In this document: one piece after another, positions 28,288-36,820 of the stretch
Position numbering within the stretch: position 1 is the stretch's first letter
Layout of the letters: each line of letters opens with the position of its first letter
Assembly (NCBI GenBank): GCA_018221135.1
Contig: JAAOYB010000002.1
Coordinates: forward strand, 1-42,041
Reading direction: 5' to 3'
DNA length: 42,041 nucleotides
DNA from: Candidatus Woesearchaeota archaeon
Lineage (GTDB): Archaea; Nanobdellota; Nanobdellia; Woesearchaeales; BM511
Translations under genes and position numbers: made by a program
The notes under the pieces: generated by a model
Database searches by the model: none
The model's input: only the letters and a program-made list of their open reading frames with translations
What the model was told of the DNA's origin: nothing

Positions 28288-28962
28288 ATGAGTAACACAA
28301 AATTTATTTTGTCATCATCAGTGATGATGGTATTAGCGATGTTCTTTTTTGATCAAGTCTTATCAATTCCCTACGCGTATAAAACCCTCTTAAAAATCGT
28401 TGTGTTTATTAGCTTGCCCATAACTTATTCTAAGTACTTCGCTAAGAAACCCATAAAGTACTTGCCGTCGCTTAAGAATTTTGGTGTTTACGACTTAAAA
28501 AAAGTGGTGGGTCTTGGAGTCTTTACTTTTAGCGTGGTGCTAGGCGCATATTTTATACTAAGACAATTCATCGACTTAGCCAACATCGCAGCCGAGCTAT
28601 CAAAGATAGGGGTGACGCCGATTAATTTTGTGTTCATCGCGGCTTACGTCACCTTTTTTAATTCGTTCATCGAAGAATTCTTTTTTCGAGGTTACGTATT
28701 CCTAAACTTACTAGAAGAAAAAAAGAGGTACGAAGCGTATCTAACATCCTCTTTATTATTTGCTTTGTACCACATCGGAATATTTTATACATGGTTCTCA
28801 CACGCCATAACCTTAGTAGCGTTACTAGGCTTGTTTTTTGGAGGCATAATCTTTAACTGGTTAAACCACAAATCAAAAAACATAACGAACTCCTGGCTCG
28901 TCCACGTAGCAGCAGACGCCTCAGTCATCATCGTAGGACTCATAGTCTTCGGCTTCATCTAA
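28288..28962 (+). CDS. CPBP-family intramembrane metalloprotease
   Basis: FIEEFFFRGYVF (EExxxR), ALYHIGIF, SWLVHVAADASV. Confidence 0.88.
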   Translation: MSNTKFILSSSVMMVLAMFFFDQVLSIPYAYKTLLKIVVFISLPITYSKYFAKKPIKYLPSLKNFGVYDLKKVVGLGVFTFSVVLGAYFILRQFIDLANIAAELSKIGVTPINFVFIAAYVTFFNSFIEEFFFRGYVFLNLLEEKKRYEAYLTSSLLFALYHIGIFYTWFSHAITLVALLGLFFGGIIFNWLNHKSKNITNSWLVHVAADASVIIVGLIVFGFI

Positions 28963-29012
28963 AGTTTTAATTAAACACTCATATTATATATTAATAGCTA
29001 TCATGGCGTGTT

Positions 29013-29249
29013 ATGAAATCTATGACTTGTAAACAACTAGGCGGAGCCTGCGACAAGGTTTTCTCAGCTGAGACCTTCGAAGAAATCGCAGAACTCAGTA
29101 AAAACCACGGCACAGAAATGTTTGAGAAAAAAGACGCTGACCACTTAGAAGCAATGAGTAAGATGCGAGAATTAATGAAAGACTCCGAAGCCATGGCTGA
29201 ATGGTTCGAATCTAAGAAAAAAGAATTCGAAGCACAACCAGAAGACTAA
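29013..29249 (+). CDS. DUF1059-like small protein
   Basis: MKSMTCKQLGGACDKVFSAETFEEIAELSKNHGTEMFEKKDADHLEAM. Confidence 0.65.
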   Translation: MKSMTCKQLGGACDKVFSAETFEEIAELSKNHGTEMFEKKDADHLEAMSKMRELMKDSEAMAEWFESKKKEFEAQPED

Positions 29250-29260
29250 AAACGCATATC

Positions 29261-29650
29261 CTATTTAATTTTTAGTGCTTTCATTATCTTGTTAAGCTTC
29301 TCGTTGATTATGTCCAAATCGTTCTCGGAGACTTTGTTAAATGATTTGTTAGAACTCGGTTTGTCTTGTTTTGAAAAACAATCCTTGCAAAAAACTGGTT
29401 TGTTCGAAGTAGGCTTGAAAGGAACCTCGCACTTATCTCCGCAACTAGCACAAGTAACTTGTGTTAATTCAAAGTCGCGGCTGCTCCTGCTTCTTGGAGG
29501 CTTCCAATCAGAATGCTCCTCTTTTCTTCCTCGCGTCTTACCCTCAAAGAAACTATTACTCTTAAAACCTCTTTTAGGAGAACTACTCCTAGAGCTACTG
29601 CCTTTAAAAGACTTGCTCTTCTTCTCTCTTGGACCATCGAATCTCGCCAT
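29261..29650 (-). CDS. CxxC zinc-ribbon protein with a low-complexity basic/Ser N-terminus
   Basis: VTCASCGDKCEVPFKPTSNKPVFCKDCF plus SSSRSSSPKRG...RSRSSRDF. Confidence 0.75.
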   Translation of the reverse strand: MARFDGPREKKSKSFKGSSSRSSSPKRGFKSNSFFEGKTRGRKEEHSDWKPPRSRSSRDFELTQVTCASCGDKCEVPFKPTSNKPVFCKDCFSKQDKPSSNKSFNKVSENDLDIINEKLNKIMKALKIK

Positions 29651-29719
29651 TTAACACATAAGAAATCAAGGTTGGTTTATAAGGTTATGTAAAAAAAAAA
29701 ATCAAAAACTGTGTTTCAA

Positions 29720-29805
29720 ACCACGTAACCCCCATGATTACACGACCGAACGAAACAAAGTGAGTGAGGACAAAGGCGAAGTCCGAAGAGTTGTGAATTG
29801 AGGCG
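29720..29805. repeat. Degenerate intergenic repeat copy A
   Basis: ccacgtaacccccatgattacacgaccgaacgaaacaaagtgagtgaggac..., similar to copy B at 30500-30583; contains GGAC-aaaggcgaa-GTCC. Confidence 0.5.
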
Positions 29806-29840
29806 AAAACCTTTTATACATATAACATCGTTTTAGAAGT

Positions 29841-30122
29841 ATGAAAAGAACACTTATCCTGTTATGTATCATCTCAATATCCTCTTTAATCGGATGTCAG
29901 AGTATTAACCAAGACAGCAACACTCAAGAAGTAGATAATTCTATGAAGTGCAAGCCATTATGGGAAATAAAAGGAGGACCTGAACTAACCGCGCACCAAA
30001 ATTATGTATGGGAATGCACAAAACAAACCAATAAAGAAGATTGCGAATCCATAGACATATACAGGTCTGCTACTGATGACTTCGTACAAGGAGACGGGAA
30101 TCCAGATTGCGAGTGGAGTTAG
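29841..30122 (+). CDS. Small putative lipoprotein
   Basis: Signal peptide with lipobox SSLIGC; C-terminal Cys residues. Confidence 0.6.
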   Translation: MKRTLILLCIISISSLIGCQSINQDSNTQEVDNSMKCKPLWEIKGGPELTAHQNYVWECTKQTNKEDCESIDIYRSATDDFVQGDGNPDCEWS

Positions 30123-30153
30123 CTATCATGACAAATTAGTATTAGTGAACAAA

Positions 30154-30423
30154 TCATCCCATACTTCCCTTTCTCATGATATAGAAATCACACGCGTGAC
30201 ATTTTCCCATTTTTGTTTTCGCATCACCTTGTTGAACGCCACCACATAATGTTCCTGTAGATACCCAACAACTCTTGCCTTTGTTTTTAACAAATGCAGG
30301 GCATGATTCTTTCCTATCTTGCGGGCAATTCTTAAAATTCCAGCAATCTATATTAATATCTCTTTCCATTGTATTATACACCTCATTAAGTAATAGGTTA
30401 TTATGCATATGGGCTCTATTCAA
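30154..30423 (-). CDS. Two-CW-domain-like cysteine-rich protein
   Basis: DCWNFKNCPQDRKESCPAF...GKSCWVSTGTLCGG...GKCHACDFY. Confidence 0.75.
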   Translation of the reverse strand: MNRAHMHNNLLLNEVYNTMERDINIDCWNFKNCPQDRKESCPAFVKNKGKSCWVSTGTLCGGVQQGDAKTKMGKCHACDFYIMRKGSMG

Positions 30424-30499
30424 ATATAGGATTTATAAATAAAACCCAAATATGTGTACAAAATATGTAAAACCAATAGAAAGTCTTATGTTTTATGAG

Positions 30500-30583
30500 T
30501 CATGTAATTCCTGATTACGCGCGCCGACCCCTACAAAGTGAGGTGAGCATAACGCAGTGAAGTGAAAGTGCAACGTCCCCTTG
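30500..30583. repeat. Degenerate intergenic repeat copy B
   Basis: catgtaattcctgattacgcgcgccgacccctacaaagtgaggtgagc..., similar to copy A. Confidence 0.45.
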
Positions 30584-30585
30584 AG

Positions 30586-31383
30586 TTAATTCCGAGCCCC
30601 GTTAATGTATTCTATTATTTTATTTTTAAATATTGAAGAAGACCAAATATCATTATGTCCTTTTCCTTCAATGAGTACATATTCCTTGTTTTTATTTGGG
30701 ATTCCATCAAATAATCTTCGTGAAAATCTTTTTGGGATTATTTGGTCATTCTCTCCATGAAGGATGATTATATTACCATTGTAATCTTTTAGCCATTTAA
30801 TATTATCATATTTCTCTCTCAACATGATCGAAGCTGGATATATCCTATATATTGATTGTGCAACCTCATCTAATGTTGAGAATGGCGAAACAAGAATCAA
30901 AGAATTTACATTCCCAAGATAAGCGTGATAACTTGCAGCCCCTGTTCCGATACTATGACCATAAATTAATACATCATTATATGAATTTTTCTTAACATAA
31001 TCATGCATATTTTGAACATCTTTAAGTATAAGCTTTCTTGATGGTTTCTTATCATCATTTGAATAACCAGCATATTCTACAAAAATCAATGAGGAATTAG
31101 ATTGTTCAAAAGTAGGCCTAAAATAACTTCTATCACAAGCTGAACCTGCATTACCATGATAATATATAATCACTTTGTCTGCAGAACCATGTTTATAATA
31201 AAAACGGGTTCCGTTATGATTTTTCTTTTGATAATCCAAAAAACCACTGCATTTCTCAAAATCTTGGTTATTTGGGTAATAAATCATCGATTTTTGATTC
31301 AGAAAAAGAAATATGCCAAATAAAAAATATATTATTATTAAAGGTATCAAGAAGTTAATTATTAATGATCTGAATACCATCAT
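30586..31383 (-). CDS. Alpha/beta hydrolase (Bem46-like) with N-terminal TM
   Basis: YYHGNAGSA, LIYGHSIGTGAASYHA, ILHGENDQIIP, GKGHND. Confidence 0.88.
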   Translation of the reverse strand: MMVFRSLIINFLIPLIIIYFLFGIFLFLNQKSMIYYPNNQDFEKCSGFLDYQKKNHNGTRFYYKHGSADKVIIYYHGNAGSACDRSYFRPTFEQSNSSLIFVEYAGYSNDDKKPSRKLILKDVQNMHDYVKKNSYNDVLIYGHSIGTGAASYHAYLGNVNSLILVSPFSTLDEVAQSIYRIYPASIMLREKYDNIKWLKDYNGNIIILHGENDQIIPKRFSRRLFDGIPNKNKEYVLIEGKGHNDIWSSSIFKNKIIEYINGARN

Positions 31384-31578
31384 ATAAATACTGTTTAAGA
31401 AATATTATATAAATCTTCTTTTAGGGGCACGAATTTATTGAACTTAACATAGACGTTTTAGAACATTAATCGCTATTTCTTGTTGTTATGTAAGGCTCTG
31501 TATACAAATGGATTACAAAGTCCGAGACACCGCTTTATTTGCGCTTAAACAAGTGTTTTGTTAGGAGGCAAAAATAAG

Positions 31579-31959
31579 ATGAGTGTTTTTGAAAAAACAG
31601 CTGAAGTAATAAAAAAGGTAGTTGAAGAGACAGGGCTATCAGAAAATGACATTAGAATGGTAGTTTCTAGGGTTGTCCCAGGATTTCATAATCCTAGCAG
31701 AGAAAAAAAGGTTGAGTTAACAAAGACTGATGTAATGGTTTACGAGACTTTACTGAATAACGGTTTTAACCCTAACACTGTTTACCGCTGGTTCTTAGTA
31801 ACGAGTGCTCCAAAAGACGTTCAAAGAAAGATACGAAGCGGAGAGATAACAATAAGGCAAGCACTAAACATGCGAAACAAGCTCCGACAACAGTACGGCA
31901 CAGATGACGACGCGTTCATTGACGAAGTTATTTGGTACGTGGAGGAATACATACTATGA
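31579..31959 (+). CDS. Small helical (HTH-like?) protein coupled to the recombinase gene
   Basis: taggagg Shine-Dalgarno-like site before MSVFEKTAEV; its stop overlaps the next start (ATGA). Confidence 0.5.
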   Translation: MSVFEKTAEVIKKVVEETGLSENDIRMVVSRVVPGFHNPSREKKVELTKTDVMVYETLLNNGFNPNTVYRWFLVTSAPKDVQRKIRSGEITIRQALNMRNKLRQQYGTDDDAFIDEVIWYVEEYIL

Positions 31960-32381
31960 AACCTGACAAATCGTTCAAAAAGAAGAGGAAGCCAAACAAG
32001 GAGCGTTTACCTGGCGTTTTCTCAAAAGAACAACTAGTAACACTACTGCACAACACTAATGATTCTAGGATGGCAATGATAATCTTTGTCGGCGTATTCC
32101 AAGGCTTGAGAATAGGCGAGATACTAAGACTAAAATGGAAAGACGTGGACTTAGAATCAGGGATGATATGGGTAAGAGACGGGAAAAACGTTAAGCGACA
32201 CGAAACAGGATACGGCAAGGATAGATGCGTTCCTATAAACAAGAAATTCCGCGAGTTATGGATGAAATGGAAATACTACAACCAAGACGAAGAATTCATA
32301 GTTCCAAGCAGATTCAAACACAGAAAAAGACCCGAGACGAAACCCTCAAACAATAGTAGCATCAGCACTCTACCTAGCTAG
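31956..32381 (+). pseudogene. Truncated tyrosine recombinase/integrase (catalytic domain 5' part only)
   Basis: FSKEQLVTLL...GVFQGLRIGEILRLKWKDVDLESGMIWVRDGKNVKRHETGYGKDRCVPI carries the Arg-I box; the HxxR...Y boxes are absent. Confidence 0.75.
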
Positions 32382-32493
32382 CAAGCTAAACAAAGACGAT
32401 AGAACACAAAGAGACATAGCAAACACAACAGGCGTAATAGAAGTAACAATAAGAAAAAGAAGCAAAGAAATAGCGAAAGCAATATCTTTTTAA
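32341..32493 (+). pseudogene. TFB (archaeal TFIIB-like) C-terminal fragment, copy 1
   Basis: In-frame reading NPQTIVASALYLASKLNKDDRTQRDIANTTGVIEVTIRKRSKEIAKAISF* matches the TFB second cyclin repeat C-terminus. Confidence 0.8.
32437..32471 (+). repeat. Direct repeat copy 1 (35 bp exact), att-like core in the TFB 3' end
   Basis: atagaagtaacaataagaaaaagaagcaaagaaat, identical to 38016-38050. Confidence 0.95.
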
Positions 32494-32518
32494 AGTAATA
32501 AAGTGCATAACTTATTTT

Positions 32519-35191
32519 ATGATAAAAAAGAGGTTGATTCTAATGGTATTTTTTGCTTTCTTATTAGCTTCTCTTAGCGTAAATGCTATAATATATGATA
32601 TGCATCCTGAAGTTTCATTTAGGTTTTTGCAAAGCTCACAAAACATTGAGGATAACAAGTTTAATGATCTTCAAGACATATATTTTTATTTATCAATATA
32701 TAACCAAGCAGAAAAAATGAATGAGATTGATAACAAAACCTTTTTTATTGAGACGATTCAAAACTTTCAAAATCCTGATGGGGGTTTTGGTGATTGGCTA
32801 AATGACCGCTCAAAAGCAGGTTCAACAAGGCTTGCATTAATGAGTTTAGAAATTCTTGATGCTTCCCCAGTTAATAAGACTAGTTTAAAAAACTTTTTGT
32901 ATGAGCTTCAAGTATTGAATTTGACATATGGTAATTATGGTTTTAAGTCTTCATTAAAGGATACCGATGCGGATTTATCAAGCACGTACGACGTTATTTA
33001 CTCATTAAACATACTCAATTTTGACATCCCAAATAAGCAAGGAGTTATTGCTTATTTAAAAGACCACCAGAATTTTGATGGTGGTTTTGGTCTTCAAACA
33101 AACAGAAAATCAGACATTTTTTGGACTTCTACACTTACACACACACGTAGAGGATTAGAGGCTTTGGATATCATAGGAGAATCTCCTGATTTCATGGATA
33201 AATCAATTAGTTTTATACATTCCTTGCAATCAGTTGATGGAGGGTATTCTAATGAGAAAGGTTCTAGTCCGAAAGTCACTTCGACTTATAACGCGATTTC
33301 ATCACTCCAAATACTTGGACAAAAACCAAATAATGTTGGTGGGATTGAAAACTTTATAAAAAACAATCAAGAACAAAACGGGGGGTTTGTTGAATACTCA
33401 TTAGATAACAAAGAAGGAATTCATACCGCTTTTTACGCTATGAGTGCCTTAAATAAAATAAATAAGAGATATGATGGGGGGAAAATTATTGGTTTTCTAG
33501 AAAGCTTTCTAAACAACAGGCTAGATGGAGGATTTCCAAATTATCCAGGTCTTGAATCAACATTGAAATCAACATTTAACTCAGTCTCATCTCTAAACCT
33601 TATAGGTAAAAAACCTTTAAACAGCACATTAACAATTAATTTTGTTGAAGGCTTCAAAAACAGTGACGGTGGATACGGACAAAACTCCGAATCTAATGTT
33701 GAATCCACATATAGATCTATTCTAGCTTTAAACGTTTTAGGCGCAACTATTACTGAGAAGGACAAAACAATCCAATACTTAAAAGATATGCAAAATAACG
33801 ATGGGGGTTTTGGCTTTGGAGAAAATTTAGTGTCAAGAGTTAGTTATACCTATCGAGCTATTAGAGCATTGTACTTATTAGGTTCAAAACCCCAAAACGT
33901 TGATGGAGCAATAAGTTTTTTGAAATCAGCCCAGAACATTGATGGAGGTTTCTCAAATAATATCGGGGACAAAACATCAGCTTTGGGCTCAACGTACAGA
34001 GCTATTAGAGCATTGCACCTATTAGGTTCTGTGCCAAAAGACAAAGTAAAGGCAAAAGATTTCATTATGGGCTGTAAAAACAGTGATGGGGGTTTTAAAA
34101 TATCGCCCATGAGTTTAGTCTCTCCGCAAAACCTGTCCAAATCCGTATACGCATACGACGCAGTTATAGCTTTGCATATCTTAGGTTATCCTTTAAATGA
34201 TGATTTAGATTCTTTAAATTTTATCAAAGAATTAAGAAATCCTGATTTAGGATTCGCGACAGCTGTTGATTTTACAAGTGATGCTTCCTCAACATTTACT
34301 TCGCTTTGGACTTATTACTACCTGGCAAGTTCTTTGAATGCGAAACCTGAACTAAAATTTTCAAAAGTAGAACACTTCTTAGATGAATCTGACACTTCTT
34401 ACTTTTTTAGTACGAGGTTCTATGATAATGACTCAATTTTTCCTGAATACGCTCACCTAATATTAGGTGGTGAGAGACATTTATTAAGTTTTGTTGATGA
34501 TAACCTAAAAGGAGAAAAGTACGTTGTTGATTTAAGCATATCATTAGGTGACTATAATTATTACTTTGAGGCGTCTGATGGAATAGAAATATATAAATCA
34601 GAACCTAAAACTTTTAGTGTGACTGAAAAAGGAGAAATCCCATTAATAATCGTAGAATCAGATTATAAAGAAGGAACCCCTGACACAATTTTTGATTTTA
34701 GAGCAGTTATCAAAAACATTGATTTAAACAGTATAAGAAGCGTTCACATAAAATTTAATGATAGAGCTTGGCATTCCATGAATGAAACCCAAAATTATTA
34801 CACCTATCAAAAAAGATTTAATCCTGGAGAATACACATATCAAGTAAAAGTTTATGATGGCCTAAATGTTGTGTCCTCAAAACAAAACCTGATTAAGGTG
34901 TACGGCCTTGATAATTCTAAGCCTGAATGGGATTTGTTTCTCAAAATAAAAAATTTGGTGTATTCTAAGTATAACACCACCATTTCTTATAACTATGTTA
35001 GTAAAGAAATTCTTGATGGCAATCTTTATTGGGGTGTAAGTCTTAGTGATAAAATCGTTTATGTTGATTACATCGGCGAAAATTTTTATGGAGAAAAACC
35101 TAATAATTCCTTAATGCCTTATTTATTGATTAGTATCGCGATATTAATTATCGGAATCACATTTTTTATATATAAGAAGCGACAAAAATAG
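32519..35191 (+). CDS. Secreted, membrane-anchored prenyltransferase/squalene-oxidase-type (alpha-toroid) repeat protein
   Basis: Signal peptide, about 10 QxxDGGF(G/S)-type repeats with STY.A...L..L motifs, C-terminal TM LMPYLLISIAILIIGITFFIYKKRQK. Confidence 0.88.
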   Translation: MIKKRLILMVFFAFLLASLSVNAIIYDMHPEVSFRFLQSSQNIEDNKFNDLQDIYFYLSIYNQAEKMNEIDNKTFFIETIQNFQNPDGGFGDWLNDRSKAGSTRLALMSLEILDASPVNKTSLKNFLYELQVLNLTYGNYGFKSSLKDTDADLSSTYDVIYSLNILNFDIPNKQGVIAYLKDHQNFDGGFGLQTNRKSDIFWTSTLTHTRRGLEALDIIGESPDFMDKSISFIHSLQSVDGGYSNEKGSSPKVTSTYNAISSLQILGQKPNNVGGIENFIKNNQEQNGGFVEYSLDNKEGIHTAFYAMSALNKINKRYDGGKIIGFLESFLNNRLDGGFPNYPGLESTLKSTFNSVSSLNLIGKKPLNSTLTINFVEGFKNSDGGYGQNSESNVESTYRSILALNVLGATITEKDKTIQYLKDMQNNDGGFGFGENLVSRVSYTYRAIRALYLLGSKPQNVDGAISFLKSAQNIDGGFSNNIGDKTSALGSTYRAIRALHLLGSVPKDKVKAKDFIMGCKNSDGGFKISPMSLVSPQNLSKSVYAYDAVIALHILGYPLNDDLDSLNFIKELRNPDLGFATAVDFTSDASSTFTSLWTYYYLASSLNAKPELKFSKVEHFLDESDTSYFFSTRFYDNDSIFPEYAHLILGGERHLLSFVDDNLKGEKYVVDLSISLGDYNYYFEASDGIEIYKSEPKTFSVTEKGEIPLIIVESDYKEGTPDTIFDFRAVIKNIDLNSIRSVHIKFNDRAWHSMNETQNYYTYQKRFNPGEYTYQVKVYDGLNVVSSKQNLIKVYGLDNSKPEWDLFLKIKNLVYSKYNTTISYNYVSKEILDGNLYWGVSLSDKIVYVDYIGENFYGEKPNNSLMPYLLISIAILIIGITFFIYKKRQK

Positions 35192-35194
35192 AAT

Positions 35195-36820
35195 ATGAGA
35201 TACGAACGCATAAAGAACCTTTTTCCTTTTTTCTTAATTTTATCCTTAATAATTTTTTGGGTGAGATACAATATTGATTTTATGAAGCCAATACTTTTGA
35301 GCTCAACACTCTTTTTTCAATTAATGATTTCTGTAACGCTAATCGCGGTGTTAAGAAACATAGTAGGAATAAGGTCTTTTGGCGTTTTTGGACCAACAAT
35401 CATAACTTTTGGAATACTTAAAACAGGATTATTTTTAGGTCTCACAATGTACCTAAACTTGTTTTTGATAGCTATGGCTTTGAGTTTTATTCTTTACAAG
35501 TACAATATTTCTTCTAGTTATAGAGTCGCAATAATTATTAGTTCGATAGTGGTGGCAATAACTTTTTTTGAAGTAGTAGGAGAATTGTATCACATAAAAA
35601 TTTTTGAGGCAATGATATTTTTTCCTGTGCTAATAACGTCTTGGTTAGCAGATAGGTTTGTTGTGCAAGTAAAAGAAGTTGATTGGGTTGAGACATCAAA
35701 AAAATTAGTTGGAACTATAATAATTATAATACTTGTTTATTTTGTGATAACTATAAGCCCCTTAATTAATTTTGTGAGTGTGAACCCAGAGACTTGGATT
35801 GGCTTGGTTATCCTGAATTTTTATCTCGCTAACAAGACAGGTTTTAGAGTAAGTGATTATCTAAGATTTAAAAACTTATTAGATAACAAAAAAGATATCT
35901 TAAGCTTAAATGTGAGAAACAGAGAGTACATAGCAAAGTATAACCCTCCCAACTTATACCCTAATTTATCTAAGGATAAGATGAAGCTTTCGTTTCACCA
36001 ACTAAACATACCAACACCAAAGACATATGCCATAATCGAGACAAAAAACGATATAGGCTTACTAGACAAAATCGTTTTTGAAAAAGAAAGCTTTGTGATT
36101 AAGCCAACAAAAGGTTTAGGAGGGGAGGGCATATTAGTAATTGATTCTAAAGGAAAAAATCCAAACAAAAAATTGTTTGTAACAGAAAAAGAAGTTTCTT
36201 TAGAGACTCTTAAAAGTCATATCAAACAAATATTAGAAGGCCAATACGCAAATAGCAATGAGGATAAAGCAATCATAGAAGAAAAAATAGAGGTAAGCCA
36301 ATATTTTCAAAAAAGTTTTGGCAAAGGCGTCTTTGATATAAGAGTAATAGTTTTTTATGGTTTTCCAGTTATGGCTATGATGAGAATCCCAACAAAAGAA
36401 TCAAAAGGATTTGGCAACATCCACAAAGGCGCAATAAGTGTGGGTTTAGACATAACAACTGGAAAAGCAATAAATCCTTTCTGGAAAGCTGGAGGAGGAG
36501 AGATAAAATATCACCCTGACACAAAAAAAGATTTGACAAAAATAAAGATACCTAACTGGGATGAAATCCTTAGACTATCCTGCTTGGCGCAAGGCGCAAG
36601 CAAACTAAACTATGCAGGCGTCGACGTCGTGCTTAGCAAGAAAGGGCCACTAGTCTTAGAAGTTAATAAAAGACCTGGTATAGAGATTCAAAACGCGAAT
36701 TTAGAAGGCTTATTAAAAAGATTAAGATACATAGAGAACAACTTAGGTTTATTAAGATTTGAAGACGTTGATAAAAGAGTTAGTCTCTCAAAAAAATTCA
36801 ATGAAAAAAAATGGGAATAA
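35195..36820 (+). CDS. 7TM membrane domain fused to ATP-grasp amidoligase (alpha-L-glutamate-ligase-like)
   Basis: N-terminal 220 aa with about 7 TM segments (7TM_transglut-like: GIRSFGVFGPTIITFGIL...); C-terminal ATP-grasp: SFVIKPTKGLGGEGILVI, VFDIRVIVFYGFPVMAMMRIPT, VDVVLSKKGPLVLEVNKRPGIEIQNAN. Confidence 0.85.
   Translation: MRYERIKNLFPFFLILSLIIFWVRYNIDFMKPILLSSTLFFQLMISVTLIAVLRNIVGIRSFGVFGPTIITFGILKTGLFLGLTMYLNLFLIAMALSFILYKYNISSSYRVAIIISSIVVAITFFEVVGELYHIKIFEAMIFFPVLITSWLADRFVVQVKEVDWVETSKKLVGTIIIIILVYFVITISPLINFVSVNPETWIGLVILNFYLANKTGFRVSDYLRFKNLLDNKKDILSLNVRNREYIAKYNPPNLYPNLSKDKMKLSFHQLNIPTPKTYAIIETKNDIGLLDKIVFEKESFVIKPTKGLGGEGILVIDSKGKNPNKKLFVTEKEVSLETLKSHIKQILEGQYANSNEDKAIIEEKIEVSQYFQKSFGKGVFDIRVIVFYGFPVMAMMRIPTKESKGFGNIHKGAISVGLDITTGKAINPFWKAGGGEIKYHPDTKKDLTKIKIPNWDEILRLSCLAQGASKLNYAGVDVVLSKKGPLVLEVNKRPGIEIQNANLEGLLKRLRYIENNLGLLRFEDVDKRVSLSKKFNEKKWE

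Noticed and set aside
33850-34030. Regularly spaced near-identical DNA blocks considered as a CRISPR-like array
   Set aside because: They are in-frame protein repeats (QxxDGGF), with spacing in codon multiples and no conserved direct repeat/spacer structure.
33094-34140. Minus-strand ORFs inside the PT-repeat gene (33094-33279, 33541-33765, 33850-34140)
   Set aside because: Shadow ORFs produced by the repetitive coding sequence; no family motif and fully overlapped by a convincing CDS.
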